Below, one piece after another: positions 37,988 through 46,922 of a stretch of DNA of 64,000 nt. How positions within the stretch are numbered: position 1 is the first letter of the stretch; every line of letters begins with the position of its first letter. Both the position numbers and the translations under genes were made by a program. Under the pieces are notes generated by a model. The model was not told the origin of the DNA. It saw only the letters and a program-made list of their open reading frames with translations, and did not search any database. The DNA lies in contig NZ_PZJV01000001.1 of the NCBI RefSeq assembly GCF_003206155.1, positions 1,656,272 to 1,720,271 on the forward strand. Direction: 5' to 3'. This stretch comes from Salinicola halophilus (GTDB taxonomy: Bacteria > Pseudomonadota > Gammaproteobacteria > Pseudomonadales > Halomonadaceae).

Positions 37988-39791
37988 AGGTCGTTTCGAA
38001 CTCGGGGGTGTAGAAACGCCAGGTGTTGCGCCCGGCGCGCTTGGCGGCATACATCGCCCGATCCGCGAATTCCACCGCCTGCTGCGGGTCTTCGGTATCG
38101 ACCCCCAGGGTCGAGATGCCGATGCTCACCCCGAGTCGGACCCGCGCTTCTTCGCCCTCGCTCAACGCGAGAGGCGTCGCCAGACGGTGGAGGAAGCGCT
38201 GAATGAGCGTGACCACCTCGTCGCGGCGATCGCACCCTTCGAGCAGCACGACGAATTCGTCGCCGCCCAGCCGCGCGATATAGTCCCGCTGGCGCAGCAG
38301 GCTCGAGAGCGTCGCGGCAGCATGCAGCAGCACGCGGTCGCCGGCCTGATGGCCGTAGGTGTCGTTGATCTGCTTGAAGTGGTCGAAGTCGAGCATCAAC
38401 AGCGCGTGGCGCCGGTCGGGGTAGAGGCGGTGATGACGAGTCATCACCGCCAGCCGATGCTCGAACCCGCGGCGGTTGCCGAGCCCGGTGAGCGAGTCCG
38501 TCATCGCCATCTGCGCCGCCGTCTCGGCGGCGCGCTTGCGCTCGGTGACATCGTGAGCCACCCCCTGTAGCCGCCCGGTTTCCAGCGGGCTCACCAGCAG
38601 GCTAATCCAGCGCGGCGTGCCATCGTGCGTCACCTCGCAGAGGTATTCGCGCTGCTCCTCTCGCTCACCGCTTTCCTCTCGTCCACTGATTCCCTTTCGT
38701 CCACCGTCACTCTCTCGTTCGCCATCACCCGCTCGTTCGCCATCACCCGCTCGTTCGCCGTCACCCGCTCGTTCAGCGTATTTTTCCGGCCCGCCGCGCC
38801 CTGCCCGCTCGCTGCGTTCCTCCGATTCATCGCGCTCGTCTCGCTCACCGTGCCCGCGCGGGCGCTGTCCGCTATCGACGATTCGCCCGGGCGTGGCATA
38901 GCTCGGCGCCAGCGTGGTGAAGGCGATGGGCTCGGCGTCGAGATTGCGATCCGGGTCAATGCCAAACAGCCGTCGGAAAGCAGGGTTGGCCGAGCGCATC
39001 AGCCCCTCGCCGTCGAGTTCGAAAAGCCCCGCCTCGACGTTATCGAAGATCGCGCGGTATCGACGCTCCTCGACTTCGCGTTCCAGCCGTAGACGCCGCT
39101 CCTGACCGAGACTCTCGACGAGGTTGTCGATCATCACGTTGACGCTCGCGACCAGCGTACCGATCTCGTCATCACGGTTGCCGGGTGGCGCCTGCAGCTT
39201 CTGGCCCGTTTCCGCTTCCAGCTCGCTCAGTCGATGCGAAAGCTCAGCGATAGGGCGGGTCACGTAGCGCGCCACGACGACCGTGACGCAAACGCCGATG
39301 CCCAGTAGCTGCAGCAGCAGCGCCGTCCCGATGAAGGTCGAGGCCTGCGCGACCATCAGGTCGAGTTCTTCCTGGTCCGGCTCGACGGTCATGCGGCACA
39401 CGGTCTGGTCGGGCTCGAACGGCGACGCCACATCGCGCACGACCAGCGGAATCGTGGTATCGCCGAATTCCGGCCCACTTCGCCCCGTGGCGAGCACCTT
39501 GCCGTCGCTTGCGCGAATCGTCACGGCGTTGACGATGTTGTTGCTCAAAAGCCCTTGGCTCACCTCTTCGGCCATGCGCTCGTCGCCCAGAAAACAGGCG
39601 ATCTGCGCGGTTCGCTCCACCGTGGTGATCAGCTCCTGCAGCCGCACCTGCTGGGTCTTGTGCACGTTGGCGGCGCGCAGGTGGACGGCCACCCCCAGAA
39701 ACAGCCCGCCGAGCAGCGCCACGATCAGCACGATGATCGCGGTGGTCCGAAGCGCCAGGCGCGTATGCAGCAGCAGCAGCAGGCGAGACAT
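37986..39791 (-). CDS. membrane GGDEF diguanylate cyclase with HAMP and PAS domains
   Basis: A 601-residue signalling protein. A TM helix at residues 15-35 and a second near 145-165 bracket a periplasmic sensor. HAMP follows (about 165-220), then PAS (about 245-370) interrupted by a 60-residue polar low-complexity insert of ERAGDG repeats, then GGDEF. The active-site signature RLGGDEF is intact, so it should make c-di-GMP; there is no EAL domain. It follows a phosphate-binding-like gene and a porin on the same strand, a grouping in which the small binding protein may feed the sensor. Confidence 0.9.
   Translation of the reverse strand: MSRLLLLLHTRLALRTTAIIVLIVALLGGLFLGVAVHLRAANVHKTQQVRLQELITTVERTAQIACFLGDERMAEEVSQGLLSNNIVNAVTIRASDGKVLATGRSGPEFGDTTIPLVVRDVASPFEPDQTVCRMTVEPDQEELDLMVAQASTFIGTALLLQLLGIGVCVTVVVARYVTRPIAELSHRLSELEAETGQKLQAPPGNRDDEIGTLVASVNVMIDNLVESLGQERRLRLEREVEERRYRAIFDNVEAGLFELDGEGLMRSANPAFRRLFGIDPDRNLDAEPIAFTTLAPSYATPGRIVDSGQRPRGHGERDERDESEERSERAGRGGPEKYAERAGDGERAGDGERAGDGERESDGGRKGISGREESGEREEQREYLCEVTHDGTPRWISLLVSPLETGRLQGVAHDVTERKRAAETAAQMAMTDSLTGLGNRRGFEHRLAVMTRHHRLYPDRRHALLMLDFDHFKQINDTYGHQAGDRVLLHAAATLSSLLRQRDYIARLGGDEFVVLLEGCDRRDEVVTLIQRFLHRLATPLALSEGEEARVRLGVSIGISTLGVDTEDPQQAVEFADRAMYAAKRAGRNTWRFYTPEFETT
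38720..38780. repeat. 18-bp in-frame repeats inside the PAS domain
   Basis: About three 18-bp units, read on the minus strand as ERAGDG, lie inside the low-complexity insert of the GGDEF protein. Confidence 0.75.
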
Positions 39792-39795
39792 GGGG

Positions 39796-40212
39796 TTATT
39801 CGCCGAGCGTGAGCACGACACGCATGTCGTCGGTCGCCGAGGCGCTGTCGATGTAGCTCAGCGCATTGGCGTTATGGGTAATCAGCTGACGCACGTCCGC
39901 GGCACTATCGCTCTGCTGAGGCGGCGAGGCCTCGCCGGAGAACACCAGACGCGCCCAGTAGGAGTTGATCTCGGCCAGATCCTTGTCGACCAGGGCGCGG
40001 TAAAAGCGTGCCTTGAGCGTACTCTGATCGATCGGCAGGGCCAGATCGCCGTTGGGCAACTTGCGGTAGCGCCCCATGAAGATATTGATCGCCTCGCTCC
40101 GCGTCAGCGTCGTCACCCCGCTGTCGGGACTGACCACCACCGCAATGTCGGCACTGACGGGGAGCGCGACCGCAAGCGTCGAGGCGAGTAGAAACGTTCG
40201 GACTCGGTTCAT
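39796..40212 (-). CDS. small phosphate-binding (PstS-like) periplasmic protein
   Basis: A 138-residue secreted protein with a signal peptide ending VSAD near residue 22. The segment LTRSEAINIFMGRYRKLPNGDLALPIDQ resembles the PstS-type periplasmic binding fold used by short phosphate-binding-like proteins; it covers roughly one lobe only. Its stop is 4 bp before the GGDEF sensor start, so the two are coupled. A ligand-sensing role for the adjacent sensor is a reasonable inference; transport is less likely as no permease is present. Confidence 0.75.
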   Translation of the reverse strand: MNRVRTFLLASTLAVALPVSADIAVVVSPDSGVTTLTRSEAINIFMGRYRKLPNGDLALPIDQSTLKARFYRALVDKDLAEINSYWARLVFSGEASPPQQSDSAADVRQLITHNANALSYIDSASATDDMRVVLTLGE

Positions 40213-40221
40213 GGCGCGTTC

Positions 40222-41493
40222 CTAGAAGATGAAGTCCAGACCGAGGCTGAAGATCGAACTCCACCCCCCGTTCCAGTCACTGTCGGTATCGCGCCATAGA
40301 AAGCCCGGGCTCTGTGTATCGATACGGTCGAACTGCGCCTTCAGCGCCAGATTGGCGGCGATATCGTAGCGTGCGCCCACCGAATAGGTCTGCTGATCGA
40401 TGTCGCTACCGTCGGGGTTGGTGGACGTCGTCTTGACCTTGGAGAACATCACGTAGGGCGTCACCCGCTCGACGCGATAGCCCACGGAGACGAAACCGGA
40501 GTCGATCTGCCCGTCGTGGCGCGTCACCTTGCTGCGATTGACCATCGCCTGCACCGTCACCGGCCCCCGGTCGTAGAGCGCGCCCAGCGAAAAGAGCGTG
40601 ATCCGGTCGAAGCCGAAGACATCCCCCAGCACGTTGTTGGCGTCGAGATTGGCGAACGGAATGCTGTCGATCTGATCGGCGACCGGGCCGCGGAAATCGA
40701 CGTCCGAATGCACCTGGGTGTAGCTCACGCGAAACCGCCACGGCCCCGTCTCGTAGTCGAGGTTGCCGCCGTAGACCTGATCGACGTCGAATTCGGCGGA
40801 CAGCCCCTCGGTGAGATAGATCTCGCTGTCGGAGCGCCCGGCGTAGAGCTTCAAGCGCACCAAGTCGCTGCCCACCGGCTGCGTGAACGTCACGTCCGCG
40901 CCGTCGATGTGCGTCAGCTGCAGCGTGCCGAAGTGATCCACCGGCGGGCGTACCCAGTTGTAGGCGTAACCGACGTAGCGCGAATCCGCCAGCTGGTAGA
41001 CGTCCCAGCCCAGCCGCCCCGCGCGAAGCTGCACGGCGGGGTCGGGCCGGTAACGCACGAACGCCCAGCTCAGCTCCGGCTCGAAATGCCCGGACTCCTG
41101 ATAGCGACTCAGCCCCTGGACCACCACGTCGAGTTCATCGGTGAAGCGATAGCCGAGCTGCGCGCCGAGCAGCGTATCGGTCTTGCCGCTCCAGCCCTCG
41201 CCTGCGCCCTCGCGCTGACTGATGTCGCGGATGAAGTCGGTGTTCTCCTGATTGCTGTGCACCGCGGCAAGCGTGCCGAAGCCGCTGAAGGTCAGCCGCT
41301 CGTCGCCCAGGGTCTGGCCGAACGCGGCCGACGTCAGCGCGGCTGACAAAAGCGCCCACGCCAACAGCCCCGAACCTGTCAGGCGCAGGGCGCCCCACAC
41401 GACCCCAAAGGGTCGAGCGGGCGCGGCGCGAACATCATCCGCCCGCGCCCGGCCCCATCGCGAAATGGGCCGAGCGATACACAGTCGTCTCAT
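40222..41493 (-). CDS. outer-membrane porin-like beta-barrel protein
   Basis: About 423 residues. An N-terminal hydrophobic segment ending AAFG-Q is a signal peptide, and the remainder alternates polar and hydrophobic residues with repeated aromatic Y/W ends of strands, closing with a C-terminal Phe (GLDFIF), the outer-membrane sorting signal. It starts a three-gene run with the PstS-like and GGDEF genes, 9 bp from the former. The start is ambiguous: ATG at 41493 has GGAG; ATG at 41553 and a GTG at 41400 are alternatives. Substrate unknown. Confidence 0.75.
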   Translation of the reverse strand: MRRLCIARPISRWGRARADDVRAAPARPFGVVWGALRLTGSGLLAWALLSAALTSAAFGQTLGDERLTFSGFGTLAAVHSNQENTDFIRDISQREGAGEGWSGKTDTLLGAQLGYRFTDELDVVVQGLSRYQESGHFEPELSWAFVRYRPDPAVQLRAGRLGWDVYQLADSRYVGYAYNWVRPPVDHFGTLQLTHIDGADVTFTQPVGSDLVRLKLYAGRSDSEIYLTEGLSAEFDVDQVYGGNLDYETGPWRFRVSYTQVHSDVDFRGPVADQIDSIPFANLDANNVLGDVFGFDRITLFSLGALYDRGPVTVQAMVNRSKVTRHDGQIDSGFVSVGYRVERVTPYVMFSKVKTTSTNPDGSDIDQQTYSVGARYDIAANLALKAQFDRIDTQSPGFLWRDTDSDWNGGWSSIFSLGLDFIF

Positions 41494-41811
41494 GCGTGTC
41501 TCCGGCGCCGATGCCACCAGCGTCGTGAAGAAAAATGGGTTAGCTGGGTTCATTGTCGGCCGCTCTCTTCGATTCTTAAGCGCACTTCGGCTTGAGTTCG
41601 CCAGCCAGCGTCACCATCTGTGTCGATCCACGCAGGCTTTAGCTGGCGAGACGCTTTCCGACAGCCAGGGGCACCGGCGGTCGGTCGCGCCCGACGTGCT
41701 AGACTCAGCGCCTGTTTTTCGACCGGGACTTGGCAACCGTTCGTACGTCATCGCCGTACTCGAGGTTCCGCTCGACGATTCGTTTCTCCGCACCCAAGGA
41801 GCTAGGCACGC

Positions 41812-43374
41812 ATGTCCCTGGAAGAACTGCATCTCAATCTGCGTAACCTCGCCTCCGAGGACTACCCGCAGCTCAAGCGGCTGATGGACGCCATCTACGA
41901 CGACATCGGCGGCGCCTGGTCGAAGCTCACCATCGACAAGCTGATCGGCGAGTTTCCCGACGGCCAGATCCTGATCGAGGACGACGACAAGATCGTCGGC
42001 GTCGCGCTCACCGTGCAGGTGGATTACGACCGCTTCTCCAATCCGCACAAGTACGACGAGCTGATTGGCCATCGCGAGATCATCCTCAACAACGCCGAGG
42101 GCGACGCTCTCTACGGCCTCGACGTGCTGATCGACCCGGCCTACCGCGGCTACCGTCTTGGCCGGCGTCTCTACGAGGCGCGCAAGGATCTCTGCCGCTC
42201 GATGAACCTGCGTGCGATTCTCGCCGGCGGGCGGATTCCCAACTACCACCAGCACGCCAATGAGATGGAGCCGAGCGAGTACATCGAGCGGGTCGCGCGC
42301 AAGGAGTTCTACGACCCGATCCTCTCGTTCCAGCTCGCCAACGACTTTCTGGTCAAGCGGCTGTTGAAGAAGTACCTGCCCGAAGACGAGAAATCGATGG
42401 GCTACGCCACCCTGCTCGAGTGGAACAACATCCTCTACGAGCCGGCCAGTCTGGTGATCGACACCCGGCGGACCCAGGTGCGCGTGGGCGCGGTGCAGTG
42501 GCAGATGCGCGAATTCGACTCGGTGGAAAAAGTGCTCCAGCAGGTGGAGTTCTACGTCGACGCCATCTCCGACTACCAGAGCGACTTCGCCGTCTTCCCG
42601 GAGCTGTTTAACACCCCGCTGATGGGCCTGACCGATCAGACCGATCAGGTCGCGGCGATCCAGTTCCTGGCGAGCTTCACCGAGCGCTTCAAGACCGAGA
42701 TCTCGCGCATGGCGATCTCCTACAACATCAACATCGTTGCCGGCTCGATGGTCGAGAAAGGCGAGGACGGCAAGCTCTACAACGTCTCCTACCTCTGCCA
42801 CCGCGACGGCAACATCGACCGTCAGGCGAAGCTGCACATCACCCCGCAGGAGCGTCGCGACTGGATCGTCGAGGGCGGCGACGAGCTGCAGGTGTTCGAG
42901 ACCGACGCCGGCCGCGTGGGCATCCTGATCTGCTACGACGTCGAGTTCCCGGAGCTGCCGCGCCTGCTCGCCGAGCAGGACATGGACGTGCTGATCGTAC
43001 CGTTCTGGACCGACACCAAGAACAGCTATCTACGCGTGCGCCACTGCGCCCAGGCCCGCGCCATCGAGAACGAGTGCTACGTGGTCGCCTGCGGCAGCGT
43101 GGGCAACGTGCCCTCCATCGAGAACCTGGACATCCAGTACGCCCAGTCCTCCGTCTTCTCGCCGTCGGACTTCGCCTTCCCGCACGACGCGGTGATGTCG
43201 GAAACCACGCCGAACACCGAGATGGTGATGTTCTCCGACCTCGACCTGACCAAGCTCAAGCTGGTGCGTGCCGAAGGCGCCGTCACCAACCTGCGCGACC
43301 GCCGGCTGGATCTCTACGACCTGCGCCTGCGCGACTGGTCGTGGAAGTCGGGTAGCCGTCAGGAAGAGAACTGA
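41812..43374 (+). CDS. GNAT acetyltransferase / carbon-nitrogen hydrolase fusion protein
   Basis: A 520-residue two-domain protein. Residues about 10-205 form a GNAT acetyltransferase (VLIDPAYRGYRLGRRLYEARKDL acetyl-CoA loop near 105-127). Residues about 220-510 are a nitrilase-superfamily amidase with the triad Glu264 (FPELF), Lys340 (KLHI) and Cys374 (ICYD). This fusion is a known family, often called bifunctional GNAT/carbon-nitrogen hydrolase; its substrate has not been established. Cytosolic. mtfA starts 3 bp after the stop, so they are likely co-transcribed. Confidence 0.92.
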   Translation: MSLEELHLNLRNLASEDYPQLKRLMDAIYDDIGGAWSKLTIDKLIGEFPDGQILIEDDDKIVGVALTVQVDYDRFSNPHKYDELIGHREIILNNAEGDALYGLDVLIDPAYRGYRLGRRLYEARKDLCRSMNLRAILAGGRIPNYHQHANEMEPSEYIERVARKEFYDPILSFQLANDFLVKRLLKKYLPEDEKSMGYATLLEWNNILYEPASLVIDTRRTQVRVGAVQWQMREFDSVEKVLQQVEFYVDAISDYQSDFAVFPELFNTPLMGLTDQTDQVAAIQFLASFTERFKTEISRMAISYNINIVAGSMVEKGEDGKLYNVSYLCHRDGNIDRQAKLHITPQERRDWIVEGGDELQVFETDAGRVGILICYDVEFPELPRLLAEQDMDVLIVPFWTDTKNSYLRVRHCAQARAIENECYVVACGSVGNVPSIENLDIQYAQSSVFSPSDFAFPHDAVMSETTPNTEMVMFSDLDLTKLKLVRAEGAVTNLRDRRLDLYDLRLRDWSWKSGSRQEEN

Positions 43375-43377
43375 GCC

Positions 43378-44196
43378 ATGGGCTGGTGGGGCAGGCTGGG
43401 CCGGCGGCGTTCCCATGCGCCGGCCTTCGACCCCGATGTCTGGCGCCCCGTGCGCCAGAGCCTGCCGCTGCTGGCCGCGCTCACTGACGCCGAGGCCGAA
43501 CGCCTGGGCTCCCGCGCCTGGGCACTGACCCATCGGCTACGCTGGTCCGCCGCGGGCGAGGTCGAGTTCGACCTGGCCGCCCAGCTCGCCATCGCCGCCC
43601 AGGCGTGCCTGCTGACGCTGGGCTGGAACGACGCCGACGCCGAGGCGGCCTTTGCCAACGTCCACGAGATCGTGCTGCTGCCGGACGCCTTTCACCGCCA
43701 GGTGGAAGAGATGGACGAGGCCGGCGTCATGCACGAATACACCGACGAGCGCGCCGGCGAGACCTCCTGGCGCGGCCCGGTGGCGCTCGCCATCCCCGAG
43801 ATCGAAGAGAGCGGCGACTTCACCGGCTACAACGTCGTGATCCACGAGTTCGCCCACCAGCTCGACCTCGGCAACTCCCAAGATGTCGACGGCTTTCCCC
43901 CACTTGCCGCCAATAGCGACGTCACTGCCCAGGCGTGGCACCGCGTCTTCACCGCCGTGTGGGACGACCTGCAGGCGCACCTCGAACGCGACGAACCCAC
44001 CCCCATCGACGACTACGCCGCCACCCACTCCGGCGAATGCTTCGCCGTCTGCTGCGAGCTGTTCTTCACTGCTCCGGATCGGTTGGTTGAGGTGTATCCC
44101 GAGCTTTACGACCTGTTGAGAAGGTATTTTGGGCAGGATGTGTTGGGAAGGGTTAAGCGGCAACAGATAACTGGATTCGATCAGGCGCAAGGTTGA
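43378..44196 (+). CDS. mtfA: zinc-dependent peptidase MtfA
   Basis: A 272-residue M90 peptidase, cytosolic. The metal site is H156-E-F-A-H160 in VIHEFAHQLD, and a further Glu later in the ECFAVCCELFF segment would complete it. In E. coli MtfA binds Mlc and so affects ptsG expression. Codon choice changes sharply near 44080: the last roughly 38 codons use T/A-ending and AGA/AGG-like codons while the first 230 are strongly GC-ending. The protein ending still looks like MtfA, so the boundary of the adjoining island seems to cut through this gene. Confidence 0.9.
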   Translation: MGWWGRLGRRRSHAPAFDPDVWRPVRQSLPLLAALTDAEAERLGSRAWALTHRLRWSAAGEVEFDLAAQLAIAAQACLLTLGWNDADAEAAFANVHEIVLLPDAFHRQVEEMDEAGVMHEYTDERAGETSWRGPVALAIPEIEESGDFTGYNVVIHEFAHQLDLGNSQDVDGFPPLAANSDVTAQAWHRVFTAVWDDLQAHLERDEPTPIDDYAATHSGECFAVCCELFFTAPDRLVEVYPELYDLLRRYFGQDVLGRVKRQQITGFDQAQG

Positions 44197-44546
44197 TCCC
44201 GCACGATACTCGTCCTGCCCAGTCTCGGAACCACCGCGCGCCCTGCTACCCTGACTAGCGAATTAATATCAAAATCGTTACTTGAAATAGACATTACTTT
44301 ACATTACAAAGATGGATGACGTGGTGTCGGGTAGTGCTAGTGCAGGGGATAGGCATTTGAAGGCTAAGGCCGCTTACGACCCAAAGTAGAAATTGACTTT
44401 TGCCTACAAAAGCAAGCGTGATGTGGATCTACCGGTAAATCGCCACGCTGCGCCGAGGGCATATCTGATTGGTTTGAGATCGGGGGCTTGAATTTTGCGT
44501 GGGGGCTAAGCGATTATACCGTAATTCAACATGTAAGGAGTAAGTG
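44197..44546. other. AT-rich leader at the island left edge
   Basis: 350 bp with base use unlike the flanks. A possible promoter before the precursor gene is TTGAAT (44488-44493), 18 bp, GATTAT (44512-44517); AAGGAG sits at 44535-44540. No attachment-site or tRNA remnant was recognised. Confidence 0.4.
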
Positions 44547-44729
44547 ATGTCTTCCGCAGCACATAAAATTAAAGATTCGACGCCGTCGGCGATCCGATCC
44601 AGCCTCGCCAAGGGTCAGAGCACCAACGCCGCTATTCAGCGCTTGCGTTCACGTGCTCTAGCTGAGTCCGAGACAAGCCAAGTCATCACCAGCTATGATC
44701 GCATGCACCACCGCCACAACCGCTCCTGA
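44547..44729 (+). CDS. candidate RiPP precursor peptide
   Basis: A 60-residue peptide with AAGGAG 6 bases before the ATG (44547); a GTG three bases earlier is less well spaced. The N-terminal 45 residues are Ser/Ala/Gln/Arg-rich and would be the leader; the last 11 run Y50-D-R-M-H-H-R-H-N-R-S60, unusually rich in His and Arg for a natural tail. There is no cysteine and no signal peptide. Its stop TGA is abutted by the GTG of the radical SAM gene, the usual arrangement of a RiPP precursor and its maturase. The core is inferred to lie in the C-terminal part, as in FxsA-type precursors. I know of no named family for it. Confidence 0.7.
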   Translation: MSSAAHKIKDSTPSAIRSSLAKGQSTNAAIQRLRSRALAESETSQVITSYDRMHHRHNRS

Positions 44730-46922
44730 GTGACTCGCATGGACGCTGCTAAATTTACTTCCTTTCTCGTGAAGGTAGCATCGCGATGCAACCTAGATTG
44801 CGATTACTGCTATATCTACCAGCATGCGGATCAAAGCTGGCGTTCCATGCCCAAATTTCTGTCTGTAGAGTATCGTGAAGCTTTCGCTAGGCGACTGGCG
44901 GACTATGTCAGTGAAAGTGGCTTAAAACATTGTACTGTGGTTCTCCACGGTGGTGAGCCACTGCTGGCCGGAGCCCAGACGCTAGCGGATTTCGCAGGGG
45001 TTCTGCGTGGCGCCTGCGGTGTCCCAGTTGATGTCAGTATGCAAACCAACGGTTTGCTGCTCGATGACCGGGCATTGGCAGTTCTTGCCAATGCTGGTAT
45101 AGGTATCTCATTGAGCCTCGACGGTCCGAAATCTGCCAACGACAAGCATCGGCTAACCCGTAAAGGACGATCCAGCTTCGAGGAGACGGAGCAGGCGCTC
45201 AAGCGCCTGCAGAATCATCCGGAGGTGTTCGCCGGTGTTATTGCCGTCATTGACGCCTCGACCAGCCCGGATAAGCTTTTCGAGTACTTCGATAGATTTC
45301 AGATACCTCGCCTAGATTTCCTCCTGCCCGATGCGCATTGGCTTCGTAAACCCCCAGGGCGTAATCAAGATCCCGGGCTTTATGAGCAGTGGCTGGTTAA
45401 AGCCTTTGACGTTTGGCTCGATCATTACGCCCATATCCCACTGCGCACGTTTGAGGCGTTGCTAGATGTGTGTGCTGGATTACCGTCGACAACTGATGCG
45501 TTCGGCTTCGGTGACGTAAGTCTGTTATCGATAGAAACGGACGGGAGCTACCATGATCTTGATGTTTTAAAAGTCACGCATGATGGCGCCACTCGTTTGT
45601 TTGGTAATGTCCTGGATACCCCGATTGCAGATGTAGCGTGTTCAGCTCCAATTCAAAAGCACAGAGGTTATCTGCGCAAGGATGGTTTGTCGGTTATTTG
45701 CCAATCTTGTGAAATTGTTGATATCTGCGGAGGAGGTTCACTTCCCCATAGATACGGAGAAAATGGCTTCATCAACCCGACCGTTTACTGCAACGAAATG
45801 AAGCGATTGATCGGTCATATCGGCGTCCGTTTGCAAGAACATCTGACTGGGGTAGCAGAGGAAGCCGACGTAGAGCCTCTGCCGGAGGGATTCGACCTTA
45901 CCTGCTATGAGCGAGCCGAGACGGCTACAGCATCAATGGCTTGGTTAACTACCGTCGCGGAAGCTGATGCGGTCACCAGCCTGCGCAGTGCATTAAGCTT
46001 GCTTCCTGACAACAAACAGGCACTGCGACTGGCGTCACTGCCTGAAGAGGTGTTCAGCCGGGTAGCCCTACATCCCGGTACGATCGCATGGTCAAGTGCC
46101 ATGATTTCTCAGCACCGCGGACAAGTTCTATTTGCAGTAGACGGCAGCACTGTAGACGCCAGCCCTGCTTATCTTCATCTTCTAGTCGAGCTGGCCGATT
46201 CATTTGATGGTGGTCAATTCTTAGATGTGGGACGCGATGATCAGTGGCTTAGAACCCCCTTTGGAGAGGCCATATTTTTCGAGGAAGCAGAACTGACTGT
46301 CGAAGGCCAGGCGCTGGTTAATAGTGCCATGAAAATTATACGAGACTGGCGGCCAGCACTTGCCGAAGAAATGATGGACGTATGCGGTGCCGTCCAGTTC
46401 GTTCGTGACCCGAACGCCAATCCCTACAAAATCGTATCGTTCAGCGACAACTCGGTACCAGGCGCCTTGTATGTATCGATCTCGCAAGGCAATCGTCTAA
46501 TCGACCCCTATGACCTCGCAGACTCGCTTATCCATGAGCATCGACATCAGAAGTTGTATCTGCTGGAGCGCCATACGCCTACAGTAGAGAGAACAGCCGC
46601 TCAGGCTCTCGTCGTCTCACCCTGGAGGGAGGATTTACGCCCACCGTCTGGATTACTTCATGCAGTTTTTGTCTTTGTAGAACTGAGACGATTTTGGATG
46701 CATATCCGTGACCGAGGCCCTACCAATATGAACTCACGTGCCGTCAACCAGATCGCCGATACCGACAGCAATTTAGAGCAGGCGTTTGCCACACTTAAAG
46801 ATTGTCCTCTAACAGACGTTGGCCAAGCGATTGTAATGTCACTGAGGCGTGCCGCTGTGGAAGGGAAACCATTAAATGAGCATGCTACCAATCTCGCTTC
46901 CGATCTCACGGTTACCCACTGA
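44730..46922 (+). CDS. FxsB-like radical SAM/SPASM peptide maturase with C-terminal HExxH domain
   Basis: A 730-residue protein. The 4Fe-4S motif is C20-xxx-C24-xx-C27 in a KVASRCNLDCDYCYIYQHAD context that matches FxsB-type cyclophane-forming enzymes. The SPASM-region cysteines include C304, C324, C327, C333 and C354. After about residue 380 comes an extension containing H602-E-H-R-H606, resembling the HExxH domain known from peptide beta-hydroxylases; here the motif is intact. Predicted role: crosslink and perhaps hydroxylate the neighbouring precursor. GTG start (44730) follows the precursor stop; ATG at 44739 is an alternative. Confidence 0.85.
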   Translation: MTRMDAAKFTSFLVKVASRCNLDCDYCYIYQHADQSWRSMPKFLSVEYREAFARRLADYVSESGLKHCTVVLHGGEPLLAGAQTLADFAGVLRGACGVPVDVSMQTNGLLLDDRALAVLANAGIGISLSLDGPKSANDKHRLTRKGRSSFEETEQALKRLQNHPEVFAGVIAVIDASTSPDKLFEYFDRFQIPRLDFLLPDAHWLRKPPGRNQDPGLYEQWLVKAFDVWLDHYAHIPLRTFEALLDVCAGLPSTTDAFGFGDVSLLSIETDGSYHDLDVLKVTHDGATRLFGNVLDTPIADVACSAPIQKHRGYLRKDGLSVICQSCEIVDICGGGSLPHRYGENGFINPTVYCNEMKRLIGHIGVRLQEHLTGVAEEADVEPLPEGFDLTCYERAETATASMAWLTTVAEADAVTSLRSALSLLPDNKQALRLASLPEEVFSRVALHPGTIAWSSAMISQHRGQVLFAVDGSTVDASPAYLHLLVELADSFDGGQFLDVGRDDQWLRTPFGEAIFFEEAELTVEGQALVNSAMKIIRDWRPALAEEMMDVCGAVQFVRDPNANPYKIVSFSDNSVPGALYVSISQGNRLIDPYDLADSLIHEHRHQKLYLLERHTPTVERTAAQALVVSPWREDLRPPSGLLHAVFVFVELRRFWMHIRDRGPTNMNSRAVNQIADTDSNLEQAFATLKDCPLTDVGQAIVMSLRRAAVEGKPLNEHATNLASDLTVTH

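Noticed and set aside
44544-44546. GTG start for the precursor peptide
   Set aside because: Only 3 bases after AAGGAG; the ATG at 44547 has correct spacing.
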